From assembly GCF_014805685.1 (NCBI RefSeq), contig NC_060900.1, positions 1,224,601 through 1,288,600 on the forward strand: DNA of 64,000 nucleotides. The letters run 5' to 3'. Positions within the stretch are counted from its first letter, which is position 1, and the number at the start of each line of letters is the position of its first letter. The translations under genes and the position numbers were made by a program. The DNA comes from Silurus meridionalis (Eukaryota > Chordata > Actinopteri > Siluriformes > Siluridae). The notes under the pieces were generated by a model. That model was not told the DNA's origin. It ran no database searches and was given only the letters and a program-made list of their open reading frames with translations. This document shows positions 35,703 to 51,360 of this stretch, one piece after another.

Positions 35703-38700
35703 TAATAATAATAATAATGATAATAATAATCATTAAAACAAATTTTGATATAAAAATAAAAAGTTTAAATAAAAATGCATTATTATTAGTAGTAGTAGCA
35801 GTTTTTGTTTGTTTCTAACAGGTTCCTGTTGTAACTGTGGAAACAGTGGCAACTATATATATTCATATTATTGGGCTCAAATCAACTCTAAACAAAGAAA
35901 CAAAAATCCTCATCTATCCTTCAACAAAACTGGCCATGATTCAGACGGACAAACCCATCTACAAACCAGGACAAACAGGTAACACTGTCTGAACCAGGGG
36001 GCTTCAGATGGGATTCCCTGTCATGTGACCTTCTGCATTCAGCTATTGTTTGTGTATTAAAAAACAAGTTCGAATAGAAATGCACAAGCATTATATAAAT
36101 ATGTATTCTTTCTCCCGCAGTGAAGTTTCGCATCGTCTCCCTGGATACCAATTTCCTCACCTACCAACAAACGGTTGGAAAATTTCGCTCCTCATCCAGA
36201 AATCACTAGGAATATTTATCAATCATCATAATCAAGTTATTTAACCAACAAAACTTTTTTTCTATTAAAATTACAAATGTATTGTGATGATTTATGAATA
36301 TAAGATTAATAGATGTCGCTAATATACTTTTACTTTAGGTTTAATGTGATTCTAAGAGCTTTTCTGTCTTTTTTGTTTCAGTTTCCTCTAATAGAAGTGC
36401 AGGTACAGTCCCATGTGACAGATTTAACACACACACTTTCCCTTTAAAACACTGAAACATGTTATTTGGTGATAATTGATCTTTATGTATATATTTTTCT
36501 CAGGATCCAAACTCAAACCGCATCGGTCAGTGGCTGAACGTCGCCACTCACAGCGGAATCGTGGATCTGTCGTACCCCATTAACTCCGAGGCCATGAAAG
36601 GAGTTTATAGCATTACAGCCTGGGACAAGAAAAACACAGCACTTATACAAAGCTTCCAAGTCAAGGACTACGGTAGAGACAGACCCGGTTTATCTTTAAA
36701 GTTTAGTCTCCTGTATGTACAATAATCTGCTTTTAATCCTTATATTATGGTGAAAACTGAAATAATTTAACTCAGTTATTTTCTTTATGATTTATATTTA
36801 TGATCAAATGTTTTATAATATTATAAAATGTAGGACAAAATAACAAGCTCAGTAAATGTGACTATAAAAAGGGTTCTTGAGAATATTCGTGAACATTTTA
36901 TTTCATGTAGGCGACATTATTAGTTTAGTTTTATTGTAAATATCAGCTTGAATTTACATTTTTTTGGAATTCAATGGTTCTAATTATTCTTTACTAAATG
37001 TAATTTGTATTTATTACTAATTTACTAATGCAAAACTAACAAAATATAGACTTTATACATATTAAGGCATTTCTTTTCAGAGAAATGTGAGAACTTACAG
37101 GTTATTAGATCTCTACAACAACTAATCGGATATTTAACACATTAATCAGTGCTGTATCAGTGCTCTGATTAAAATCCTGACTTCTACAATACACATTTAT
37201 TCCTTTGGAGGTTTTTAGCAAAACTGCTGTGCTACAACAGAATCTTGGAGATAGAAGGAAGAATGATTTTGGCCTAAATGGTTGCTGTTTTTCTGCTCCT
37301 TGACTTGGACTTGGATTGTCACTGATTAACTAAAATCAGGCCACCTGTCCTGCCATATCTTCTCCAAGTATTCATAAAGTCTACATTGCTTTAGGACCAC
37401 CACACAGATAGCTATCATTTTAGTACATCACTCTGCTGAAAGCTGCATCGTTACAATGCATTTATTTATTTAGACCCCACTGTAACGATACTCATAATAG
37501 ACTGCGAGTGACAAAATCTATTTCAAATCATTAAGACTAGAAAAATACCACTAAAATCCTAGATAATTGCATGTGCTGTTACAAGACAAGGTTTCTCACT
37601 GGAGGCATCAATAAGAAGAGCATGTGAGCAGTGAGGGAGCAGAGGAACTCATTCAGCCCACTGGGTAAAAAAAAAAAGGTTCTTCTGCTGTTTCTTGGAG
37701 CTTCCTCTGATCAGGGAATGCTTTGTTATGGAGCACTGAAGCAGCCGTTAGAATTCTACATGTAATCATGGTGTCTAAAGGAAATATTCTGATCTCATAT
37801 AAAAACATACTTTATGTGAGAGCATTTAACACAGTGAAAGCATCAAAATGGACGAAATGTAAAATGCATAAAAACACATGGTTACATTTCTATTAAAATC
37901 AACGCGCCACCATCTGTTACAGTTCTGCCAACTTTTGAAATCACGGTCCAACTTCCTCCGATCATAACCATCCTGGACACGTACGCTACGCTGAAAGTCT
38001 GTGCAAAGTGAGAATTCTGTTTCATCGCTTCAATACAACTGCAACTTATTAAAGCCCAGAAGTTTGACATTTAAAATCCGTCATAATCGTCCATAATCTC
38101 TTCCATTCTTCACAGATACACATACGGGAAACCAGTGAATGGGATGGTGAAGGCCACCGTGTGCCATAACAGCTACAGATACTGGTGGCTTCCACCAGGA
38201 TTCACAGCAACACCAGACATCTGCAAGAAATATAAAATGATGGTTAGTAATCTTTATGATTAAATCTGCAGAAAACCTTAAAAAACACTAAACATTTACA
38301 TCACTAATGTTCTGTTATTCAGTTCTGTAAACAATTTCATACACATGATTATTTTCAAGTCTTTCTCAGCATTTCAAAATTGAGGGACGATTACTTTCCT
38401 GATGAGTTTTTTTCTTGATATGTTTACACTTTATTATTTTTTTTTAGACCGACAAGACGGGCTGTGGACAACGCATCCTAAATCTGAAAGATTTTGCAAT
38501 AACCGATTCACGTTATGAGTCTTCAATCACTGCTCAGTGTGAACTAGAAGAACAAGGAACTGGTTAGAGACTGTTATTAAAACAATTATTATTATATAAA
38601 TGCATGACATACTTTTAACTTTACTTTGATATTATTAAAATTGCTTTGTTTTGTTTATTTGGACCAATTGTTGCAAACAGAATGAAATTAACACGTAACA

Positions 38701-40513
38701 AGGAACGTATCGAAACTTGCTGATTGTTTGTAGAATAAAATTGTAAACCTGTTCGATTTGTAGCTCCATTTAAACTCTAACTTTACATTTCTCTGTGTCT
38801 GAATGCTGTGTTTTTTCTCCAGGAGTGATTCTGACAGGTTCAAGCAGTTCTTCAATAACATCTAGTATGGTCACGCTTTCATTTGAAGATTCACCGACAG
38901 TATTTAAGCCCAAAATGAAATATAATGGAAAAGTAATTATCTTATTGATGCTTATTCTAAATTACTGTCAGTTTAAAATGTAATGTGCAGTATATAGTCT
39001 ACTTTTTATTCAATAGCAGTATGACGTCACGGTCATCTTCTCTTTATGATAGATTAACTGGTTAGATGTTTTTTGACATCGTTTTCTGATCTTTTTGTCT
39101 TCTTCATTAGATTAAAGTGACTGACCCCAAATCCAATCCTCTGAGAAAGAAAGTTGTGTATCTGACTGCAAATTATGGCGGTACAAATTCAGTCCAGAAG
39201 CTGGTGACAAATGATCAAGGGATCATCGAGTTAACCCTGAACACTGATATGTGGGGTTCACAGTCAGTAACTTTAGAGGTGGGTGAGGTCTTCAGCTCTA
39301 TGTGTGTGTGTGCGTGTGTGTGTGTGTGTGTATAAATACACATCGATCAGCCATAACATTATGACCACCTGCCTAATATTGTGTTGGTCCTCTTCTCCTG
39401 ACAAAACAGTCGTAACACTTTGAGTATTAACAGCATGAACTTCTTCAGCAGCTTGAGCTACAGGAGCTCGTCTGTTTAATCAGACCACACGGACCAGCCT
39501 TCGCTCCTCATGTACATCAATGAGCCTCGGTTTACCACTGTTCCTTCCTTGGACCACCTTTGATAGATACTGACCACTGCAGACCAGTTTTGAAGAGGCT
39601 CTGACCCAGACGTCTAGACGTCACAATTTGTGAAACTCACTCAAATCCTTACACTCGCCCATTTTTCCTGCTTCTAACATCAACTTTGAGGACAAAATGT
39701 TCACCTGCTGCCTAATAAATAAATCCACCCACTAACAGGTGCCATGATGAAGATCATCAGTGTTTTTCACTTTAGAATGTTATAAGGTCATAATGTTATA
39801 CCTGATCGGTCCTCCTTGTGGCTGTCATGCCCATACCTGATACATTTTTTCTTATTTTTGTTTCTTTGCACAGGCCCAGTATGAAACAACTAACAGACCA
39901 TTTGTATACATTGCAAATAAGCTGACGCCGTACTACCCCTCAGCTTACCTCTGGCTCCAGCCGTTTTATTCCAAGAGCCAGAACTTTGTTCAGTTGCAGA
40001 GCATCTCAACTCCTTTCAGCTGTAACAAAAACGCTGTCATCAAAGCTCAGTATCTAATACAGCAAACTGCACTCAAACTACGCCAGAAGACCATAACCTT
40101 CTCCTATATGGTGGGTCTGGTTTTTAGTCGAAAATTAAAACATGAGAATTGAATCACGAATCATTGCACCATGAAAAGTAACGTTTCTCCAATCATTTAC
40201 TTTAAATGTGTTTGCAGGAGTTTAACTGAATATGAGAACCTACTTCAAAACGCACATCTTGTAATGTTATCAAATACTTTATGCTTAATAAATCATTTAT
40301 TCATTTTAATTTGACTGTGTCCAGGTGATGAATAAAGGGCATTTGGTTCAGCAGGGACGTATCATACAATACATCAATCCTGCATCAGGTTTATTATTAT
40401 CACATATTAACTACAGAAAAACTGTTAAACCAATGTATTAATATAAAAATGTTACATTAGTTATGTAGAAAGTATTATTATTTGCAATTATTATTATAAT
40501 AATAATAATAATA

Positions 40514-40551
<38 letters not shown>

Positions 40552-40563
40552 TATTATTATTAC

Positions 40564-40617
<54 letters not shown>

Positions 40618-40629
40618 TATTATTATTAC

Positions 40630-40716
<87 letters not shown>

Positions 40717-43700
40717 CATTATGTTCTCACCCCTGTTAAATGAATCTGTTTTTCTGTTTTATAGTAGAGCACAAGGGTGAGCTGACCATCACTCTGCAGA
40801 AGATGTTAAAGATGACTCCGATTGCTCAAGTGGTCATCTACATGGTCCTTCACAATGGCCAAGTTGTGGCAGACAGCATGAATTATCCCATCCAGCTGTG
40901 TTTGGCTAACAAGGTCAGAAATTAACTCACTTTTTTATTTAAGATTGGATAACGAGGTTTACCTGTCAATTAAGTGACCTTTTTCAAATAGATACATGAA
41001 GAGGACACTTTTCCATACAAGCAGGTTTGAGGATTAAGATGAATTTTAGAATGATTAGACTGATGACTAACACAAAGTTATGATCTGAACTTGATATCAA
41101 GATGTTCACACCCTTTGTTAGTGACACTTGAAATGTAGCTCAGGTGCCTTCCATCGTTTTCTAAAGAATCTTTGTGATGTTTCTACAGTCGGATTTGACT
41201 CCACCTGTGGCAAATTCGATTGATTTGATATCATTCAAAAAGCACATAATGGTTTATATAAGATTTAACAACTGAAAGGCATATCAGAGTGAAAAACCAA
41301 ACCATATAAAAGGATCTGGCTGCAGATCTCAATGGCATGATTGTGGATGGCTACAAAAACACGTAGAACACTTAGAAGGTTACTAAGAGCCCAGCAGTTT
41401 GAATTATTCTCAAATGTAAGAAGTTCAAAATAACTATGATTCTACCTAATCCAACCTAGATGTTCAAGTAGGACGTTAGTAAGAGCTATGACCGTGAACC
41501 CTGGTTGAGCTCCAGTTTGAGTTTAATAAAGCTTGTTTGTTTAGAAGGTAATAAAAATGATACATCGTCAAGTTATTAAATATTAAAATAAACAGCCATA
41601 TTGTAAAGTCAAAAAAACGAACAAAAAAGCCTATAGATACACTAAATCACCAACAGTTTGCAGTCCCAATTTGCTCCTCTAATACCCTCCAATCTTCTGG
41701 GAAGATGTTTCACTAGATTTTCAAGTGTGCTTGTGGAGATTTGTGTTCATCAGCCACAAGAGTGTGAGTACAACCAGGTACTGATGAAGGTGAGAAGGTG
41801 ATGAGACCTGGGGTTCAGTCAGCATTCACTTTCATCACAAAGGTGTTCAGCAGGGTTGAGATCAGAGCTCTACAGCAGATCTTCCTCTCTAAACCATGTA
41901 AAGCAGATCTTCATGGAGCTGGCTTTGTGCACAGGAGCTGGAACAGGTTTTGGGTTTCCAAGTTCAAGTAAACACAAACTTTTATTAGACCGCATTGAAA
42001 GATGTTTTGTACAATGGAGTGCCTCCGGGTTTGTGGTAACTGTTTGGAGAAGAACCACATATAGCAGGAAAGGTCAGGTGTCCCAAAACGTTTCTACTAA
42101 ATTATGAGTAAAATAGTGCGTTTGTTTTTAAATAATGAACACGTATTGGTTGTTTGTTTATTTCTGTAAAATTAATTAATTAATTGTTTTAATTTTGATT
42201 TGTTTTTCCAGGTGTCTCTAAAATTTTCTGCTACTACAGAACTTCCTGCTCATCAAATATCAATGATGCTGAAAGCTGCTCCAGGTTCGCTGTGTTCAGT
42301 GAGGGCAATAGATCAGAGTCTGCTGCTGCTGCAACCAGAAAGTGAACTCAACATCGAATCTGTACGTTTCAACTGATCAAATGTTCTGCATTCAGTCATT
42401 AGGCTCATTTTAAATGTGTTTGTGGTTTTGACTTTAAGAAGTGGGATTGGTCTAAGCAAAGCTTAAAAATAATACATGCACATGGCTTCCTGTCCACACA
42501 GTGTGGGTCAATAAAAACATTTCTTAGGTAAAAAAAAAAAAACATTGAATCTGCATTCTATTAGCTGCCAGCTAAGGTGTAGTAACTCAATCAATCACTT
42601 TTAGCAGCTTTGGTAAGGAGAAAAACATCTTATTTCACACAACACATCAAAGCATGAACAAGACAAGAATGACAAGAATGTAAAACCTCAAGCTCTCCAG
42701 GGCACGGACTCACTGAGATTAGACATCTGAAGGAAAAAAACATTTCATCTTTCTCCCTTTACTCGACTGTCCAGCTTCAGTTAATCAGTGCCCATAATAT
42801 CCTCATCCTCTAGTTCCTGGCTGACAGAAGGGATTTTTGTTGTGGTCTTCTTTTGTTGTAGTTCATCAACTCAGGGTTTAATTTATCTGATGTACAATCG
42901 ATTTTGTTCATCATGGTGGTAAATAGTGATTATTTGAGCCATTATAAACCAGCTGAACCCAGCCTGGTCCTTTTCTGATCATCAACAGGGTGTTTAGCAT
43001 GCAGACATCTTAGGATTTTTTATTTTTATTTTTTTTACACTATTCTGTGTAAACTCTGTTAATGATTAGCATGAAGATCCTAGCAGTTTGCACAGGAGCT
43101 CAGCAGTCTCTAGAATACTCAAACAAACCCATCATGGACTTCAGCCCAGGCTGTAGCTGAATGCACAAATATCACCACCACCTCAAAAAAAAAAAGAAAA
43201 AAAGAAATGAATTAATTCATATTACACACATATACATGTATTTAGGACTCATCATAGTGCAATCATAGTGTCTGTTCTAATGAGTAATGATGTCATACAC
43301 TTTTATTCCAGGTGTTCAACATGCTGCCTCTACAGATGTTATCAGGATATCCATACAATATAAATGAAGAAGATTCTTTCCCCTGCTGGGGGAACCCATT
43401 CTTCGGGACAATTCCATTTGCAGAACTGGCACCAAGATCGTTAGCTTTTTTTCCAAGCTCTGTAAAAGTGGACGTGTACAACATCTTTAAAGTACGATAT
43501 CATTCTGTTCTAGTTAGTAATTTAGTGTAGGATAATTATTGGGTAGAAAACAAGAGGTCAATTGAGATATTTTGTTATATCAATGTTATATTTAATAATG
43601 TGTAGATTTGTTATAAGGGATATTATAAATGTAGAGGTGTGTTTATTTTGTGGTGATAAACTTTTTATTTTTAAACATGGAAAAAATCATGTGTTCCACT

Positions 43701-45915
43701 GTTTCTCTCAGGATGTCGGAATCAAGATTCTCACCAATGCGAATATAAAAAAACCTTCAGAGTGCATTAACAATTTCATGTTTTTGGGTGGTAAGTAATT
43801 ACTCCATCTTCGAGAAATATTTAGATATTGACAAAGCAATTGATATTCAAGTTGTCTTAGAGTTTGAACTTTAAGATCACATTCGTTGTTGAATTTTTAT
43901 TCCATTACATTGTGGAATTAAAATTAGATATGAATGTGAGTTTAAAGTTTAAACTCTAAGTTCAGCTTTAAACATATTTGGTGTTTAGTGCCATAAACAG
44001 ACACTGGGTTTCATCCTAAGTGATTCCAGGCCTTAACTCATTCTGTCTTCACCTCTTCTTCTTCTTCTTCTTCTTCTTCTTCTTCTTCTTCTTCTTCTTC
44101 TTTTCTTCTTCTTCTCTTCTTCTTCTTCTTTCGGCTTCTCCCATTAGGGGTCTCCACTCCTCTACATCTGCCTCTTTCAACTCAACTACCTGCATGTCTT
44201 CCCTCACCACATCCATAAACCTCATACTGTCTTCACTTCCTGCTTGTTTTTGTGGTGTTTTGTCCTCAATTTAAGCTTTAGCTTGTAGCTCGATCGGATT
44301 CGGTTGGATGATTGATTTGGCCACTGGATTTTGAAGTTTTGGCTAAATATGAGCAGATAATAAAGCCCTGTACACTGCATAACACTGGTTTTGCCATACA
44401 TGCCTACAGTACACTATAATATAAGGTGGTATGCTTTGGTTCATGAGCAGTCCTTTCCCTCACAGTATTTATTGATCTTTGTTTCCTCAGTACATCAACA
44501 TTACACGGTTTTATAGATATTTTGAAACTGTATTCTTGTCTTCTGTCAAACCTGTTTTTGAGGCAGTGGTTTACTTTAAGAAGCCCTCTGTATTTTCTCA
44601 GGTGGCATCTACTCTTCATTTACTTTATTCCTACTTTGACACAGACATGACAAACCCTCATAACAATAGCGAAAGTTAAATAATAATAAAGGAACAGAAT
44701 GCATCTGACCAGCAAAATGTCCAGTTAAATTTGCTTCATTAGATAGGAAACTACACCATTCACCCAGTTTGGAGGTACTGCACTGGAGGTACCCTTAAAG
44801 CTAAAAGTCTGTACTTTTTATTAATTACTTTTAACTCTAGACAGTGAAATAACAGAAACTATGTCAATGTACAAATATTTATAAACCTTGCTGTACATCT
44901 AAATTTAGCACCAGTTGCAGAAGGCACAGCTGTACCAATGCTCATGACCACTGAAGCTTCTACAGCTACTACAACAGCTGCTTCAGTTCAACAGCTGGCA
45001 AGTTCAACCAACCGGTTGTTACCATCCGCAAATTTTTCCCAGAGACGTGGATTTGGGATCTCGTCTCAGTCAGGTGTGTGTTACTATGAGGAACTTTTAA
45101 AAAATTTTCCTCAGTCTGTATTATTAATTGGCTGTTATTTCTTCTACAGTCCATCCGGCGTGCTGAACGTTGATAAAACCACGCCGGACTCGATCACGAC
45201 GTGGCAGGCTGGAGCATTCTGTACATCATCCGTCGGGTTTGGAGTCGCCCCAAAAACCGCGCTCACGGTTTTCCAGCCTTTCTTTGTGAGCCTCAACATG
45301 CCGAGCTCCGTCATCCGAGGAGAAGTTTTCTTGCTCAAAGTCACTGTTTTCAATTACATCACAAGCTGTATGATGGTGAGCTCAGATGTTTTGTCTACTC
45401 ATTATTTTTCTCAAACCATGCATTTTAATAGCAACAAATCTGACCTTTTGAATCACATTCATTTTCCTAATGATGCTAACTGCAGATCACGCTGGATTCC
45501 AAAGACCAATGATTAACATACTCCATTTATCCTGAAGAACACACCATTCTTTAGTGTTTTACATCATCTCCTGACTTCTAGTGTTATTTAAGCATGTATT
45601 AGCACTGATCCTACAGCTGGTCCTTGAATCAGCAGAAGAAAAAGTTGGTTTCATTTGCATCTAACTGAAGCAAAAAAAAAACTTTGTGTTAAAGGTGAAG
45701 GTGACTTTGGATAACTCGAAACAGTTTGCAGCAAAACCCTGTAAAGACTGCGTTTACACAAAATGTCTGTGTGCTGATGAAAACTGGACCTTCACCTGGA
45801 CCATCACTCCACTGGTGCTCGGTACATCAGACTTTAAATCTTAAAGCTCACTGAAAGTGCTAGAATGGGAACTTGACCTTATTCGTGTTATGTATATGTT
45901 TTACCTTTAAAACAA

Positions 45916-45988
<73 letters not shown>

Positions 45989-48657
45989 TTATAGGGCAAG
46001 TAAGCATCAAAGTGACAGCGGAGGCCATGCAGTCATCTCTGCTGTGTGGAGGAAATGCAGTTACTGTACCAGAGAAAGGACGCATCGATTCTGTCATTAA
46101 AATGCTGCAAGTTCTGGTAATTATTACGTTATTATTATTAATTATTATTGTTTTCATGATTTGCATCCAGACCATTTAAGAAATACATTAGATTCAAGTA
46201 GCGACTCGCCGTACGAGGGGCTGAATACAGGACACCAGACACAGAAGTTGTGCTTTTAGGCGTGCTTTTTAATTAGTGTGAAACTTGGGAGTGTGTTAAA
46301 TGTGGAGTGGAGTGTGAAGTCTAGCAGTTATGGGGAAGTCAGGAAACGGTCGCTGGAGCTGCGGACAGAAGGATGAATGCATCGCTTCCGCTGCCGCATC
46401 CTGGACCACTAATGCTACGCTAGCAGAGTGCTTAGACTTCCGCTCCTTGTTGCCTTCCCAGCACCCTTTTATATCCTCCAGCCTTCTCCAAACCCAGTGA
46501 GGAGCTGCTGCACTGAGTATCTGACACCAGATGTGCACTACTTCTCCGCCCCAGTGTTCTTCTATGTGTTTCCCAGCTTTCCACCCAGTAGTGCTGAACC
46601 AGCGCTGTCCATTCAGCACCAGCAGTTGTGTTTGGAGCAGCTTCTCTTTGTTGTGCTCAGGGTCTCAATACAGGTGTCATACAAATGTAACTCACATTTG
46701 TGAATTTTTAACTGTAAATTATTGATAAAAATATATATTTGTATTTTGCTGCCATTTTCAGGCTGAAGGAACCAAACAGTCTAAAAGCTACAATGAGCTT
46801 CTCTGTCCATCAGGTCAGACACACACCTTTTTTCTTTCACCTTCTATATACTGTACAGAGCATATACAACAGTATAGATTACAGTGAAGAAAGTGTTTAG
46901 TAAAAAAATAATAATAATAATAAAAAAATTTAAAAGCCTATTTAAAACTGAGGATTTTATTTATTGATTGATCAGTTTTGTTTGTATTTGGGCCAAAACG
47001 GAATTGCAGAGGTGGGGCTCTTGAACAGGTTTCATAATTTTTGCTAGAGCAGGTATCCCTGATTGCATTCTTGAAGTGTCAGTTCAGTACAATTTGTGGT
47101 TTCAGTGATTCACATCAGTTTAGACCATGTTTTTTCCTTGTTTCTGTTTCTCTGTTAGGTAATGCAATTAAGAAAACGATCTCATTGTCCCTGCCTGACA
47201 TATTTGTAGAAGGTTCAGCCACAGCCTCAGTCTCTGTCCTGGGTGAGTTGATGTTATCAATAACTTTTATTATTATTCTATTTAAATGATCAATCATTTC
47301 CCATTCAAATACAAGAATTAGATTTTTTTATGTTCTCTCAGACAACCCAAATAACTCTGAACTCCATTTGTAAACATTCTTATAATAACACTTCTTAACA
47401 CATCTTAACATTTCCTCTCTGCAGGAGATCTTATGGGCCGATCGTTAAAAAACCTGGCGAGTCTCCTGGCAATGCCGTCCGGTTGTGGAGAGCAGAACAT
47501 GCTGCGTTTTGCCCCCAACATCTTTATCCTGGAGTATCTGGAGAGCACCAACCAGCTCACACCTGCAATCAGGAGCACAGCAGATACCTACCTTGTGAGC
47601 GGTGAGAACTCTTTAGAAAAAAGAACATCTCTGTATTACTGTAGGTTTAAGGATTACAGTATGTGCACAAAATGAAAGCTTGTACATGCAAATTATAAAT
47701 GTGTAGATGAGGACATCAGCTATGTATGAAACACTGAAGAAATGGTATGGAGTACCATAGAGTACTCAGGATAACGGGAAGTTTACTGGTTACAATGCTG
47801 GACTTCTAATTAGAAGGTTGTGAGTTGAATAGCTGTAAGAGTAAATAGCATGTCTGGTTTTAGGAGATTTAAACAAATATCAATGCTAACAATATTTTGC
47901 ATGTCTAATCTCCTGCACAGGATACCAGCGAGAACTGAGCTATAAACACAATGATGGATCTTACAGTGCTTTTGGGATGAGCGACCCATCAGGCAACACA
48001 TGGTGAGTTGCAGAGAAATCAAACAAAAGAAAAAAAAAAAAAGACTCAAATAAGTAAACAAATGTATATGTATATAAAAAAAGCCCCAATAAATGAAGCC
48101 TTATTATGGAAATATTTATCTGAAGACTAAAAGTAAACATGCACAAGATGTCCTGCTTTGTGTTTTTTACCTTACAAATAGAGTTCATGATCATGATTGT
48201 TTTCAGGCTGACGGCTTTCGTGATGAAATCTTTTGGGAAAGCAAAGAAATACATCTTTGTAGACCAGGTGTTCGTGGATCAGGCGAAGACTTGGCTCGGC
48301 CAGCAGCAGACGGCTAACGGATGCTTTGCTTCAGTGGGACAACTCTTCCACAGTGACATGAAGGTCAGGAGACCAGTCTTAATAACAGTTTGTCCCAGAA
48401 AGCATTTTATTGTTCTTATGACACTGCAATGTAGCATCAATTACTTTGTTATATTTATTTGAGATTCTGTATTTCTTTATAGTGGTATTTAATATTCATT
48501 AATGAAGTATGCAGGCTGTCATTTTACTAAGAAACAACAAAAAATCTTCTGACTTAAATGTCATTAAAAAAATAACTGACACTGGAGACTCCTTCCATTA
48601 ATCTTTAGTGAATTTTCCACCACATTAATAACTCTTGTCATAATCCTCTCTCTCTCT

Positions 48658-48713
<56 letters not shown>

Positions 48714-51301
48714 GGGAGGAGTCAATGATGAGGTGACCCTTACCGCATACATCACGGCTTCAATGCTGGAACTCAGTTATTCAATCACAGTGAGTAAACT
48801 GAAGTTGGATGTATGCAAGTATGTTGACCTTAAGATTATAGTCAAGGTCACTGAATAATTAAGCTACATTTTGCAGGATCCTGTCGTGGCCAACAGTCTA
48901 ACATGCCTGAGGAATGCATACACTCAGGTGAACTCCAACTACGCCAAGGCTCTACTCTTCTACACCTTCACCCTTGCTGGGGATCAGGTGATGATAGACA
49001 CACTCATCTCAGACTTGGATTCAAAGGCCATCATTTCAGGTGTGTGTGCTGCTTCTGATATTACTGTGTGTTGGCCAGTGTTTTTGTGTTGAAGTTTGTT
49101 GTCAGTACGTGGCACTTACCAGGAACAGTGTATTGATTATTTAGGAGATGATCGTTTGATTGAAATGATTTTGATGTATAATGTGGAGGTTTAGTTCTCG
49201 TTAGAGAAAAATGAGTCAATAACTTTAATGTGTGTCTAAAATCTCCCTCAGGAGGTGGAAGGCACTGGAGCAGAACAGATGATGGGTCAATGACGGACTC
49301 TTTGGAAGTAGAAATGACTTCATATGTGCTTCTGGCTCTGATGTCTGGACCCGAGATGTCCGGGTTTGATTTGGGTTACTGTGCCAGCATCGTCCGCTGG
49401 ATTTCTCAACAACAGAACGCCTACGGAGGCTTCGCATCTACACAGGTACAAATCAACCTCACACTTTTAAAAGTGCTCATTTTTCCAGAATATAAATTTA
49501 TTCCATTAACAAGCTACATTTAAGTCAGACTCTAGATGGGGTTTCACCTCCCGCTAACCCTGGATAATCTGGGTTTGGGGTTTGTTTTCATGCCATCATG
49601 GTAGACCACTATGGTAACTCAAGACAGTGGAGGGCTGCCAGAGGTCACAAGAGCACTATGACCGCACATCAAATATACTCTTGACCCAAAATGTTATTTA
49701 TGAACATTGTGATGGCCACATTTTAACATGATAAGATCACGAGGAGTAGTGATATACACAGAACATATATCAAGTTACATCTGTTTTTAAAATAAACTTA
49801 AATTAATGGCATATATTTCTGGACACTGTACATTAACAGGTTACTTTTGATTCTTTTTTACTATTTCCCATCATCTAGGACACTGTGGTGGCTCTTCAGG
49901 CTCTGGCAAAATACAGTCTTGCCTCATACAGTCCAGCTGGAAGTATTACTGTTGTTATAACATCATCATCAGGGCTGATTACCACGTTTAACATCAATCA
50001 GAGTAACAGGCTGCTGTATCAGGAAAGTTACCTGGATGAGGTTCCTGGAGATTATAACACCACTGTAGAAGGTGAAGGCTGTGTGTACATTCAGGTCTGT
50101 ACATCACCTCTTCACACTTTACCACAGTATCTTTATTACTGTAAAGCTGCTTGAGGACAATGATAACTGGGAAAGTTCTATACAATAAGAGTGAACTGAA
50201 CTGAACCTTCATAAATTACACAGGATATCAGAGGACCAGTTTTGGATAATTAGTATTGTTATTGTTTATTTTTTATTTCTAGTTCACTGTGCACTACAAC
50301 ATCCCTCCTCCTCCTGACCGATCTTCATTCACCATCTCAGCCTCAGCATCTGGAAACTGCAAGGTGCCAAATCCATCTCTGGAACTGACCATTACTGTCA
50401 CGTGAGTTTTACTGTAATTCTATAACCTATGCGGTGGAAAATAAAATAAAACAGTAACTGTGTCTATTAATATATGCAGTGTAACATTATTTTCACCAAA
50501 ATGAAGACGAGGTTCCCTTTGGTTACCCTGTCCTCTACATCTGCCTCTTTCAACCCAACTACCTGCATGTCTTCCCTCACCACATCCATAAACCTCCTCC
50601 TAGGTCTTCCTCTTTTCCTCCTTCCTGGTGGCTCCATCCTCAGCATTCCCCTACTGATATACCCCATGTCCCTCCTCTGCACATGTCCAAACTATCTCAA
50701 TCTCACCTTCCTCACCTTCCTCCAAAACGTAATACTTGCGCTGACCCTCTAATAAACTCATTTCTAATCCTGTCCATCGTCATCAGCAATAGAAATAAAC
50801 TAGAACTTGAACTAATTGTCCAGATTGTCTATGAAATATTTTTAGTTAAAGATAAGTATATAATTAATGCAAGAGTTTACACGCCTTTAAGATAAAATAA
50901 TTAAGACAAAGAAATGTCAGGATAAATGAAGAGAATGTTGGTAATGCTCCTTTAATTTCAGGTATAACGGTAAATGCATGGAAACCAACATGGCGGTTAT
51001 TGAAGTTCAGCCTCTTTCTGGATTCACAGTGGACGTGGCGTCGGTGCAGCTTGTGAACAGCCCTTCAGATGTAAATAAAACCTTTAACTCCACGTCTATA
51101 TCATGAACATTGATCTTAATATTTATATACTTATTTAGAACATCTGGTATCAGGCATAAGTGGATGAGCCATACTTTATTCTGAACATCAGAACCATCAT
51201 AATGATCATATCTTTATTTCAGCTGAATCGAGGAAATATGAAACGTGTGGACCAAACTGAGGGCAACATAATCATCTACCTGAGTGGAGTAAGAACTTAT
51301 A

Positions 51302-51360
<59 letters not shown>

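Larger units (their letters stand above)
43791..44908. other. Gene 2 intron before the bait exon; may hide a micro-exon
   Basis: 1.1 kb with a TTC microsatellite (44055-44132) and an RTE-like fragment (44140-44225). The phase conflict on either side predicts an exon of length 1 mod 3 here or a missing base in the next exon. I could not find a convincing exon. Confidence 0.4.

Noticed and set aside
40438..40719. Poly-Ile and, elsewhere, Cys-Val, Asn or His-Thr open frames
   Set aside because: They are simple microsatellites (ATT, TG, AAT, CA).
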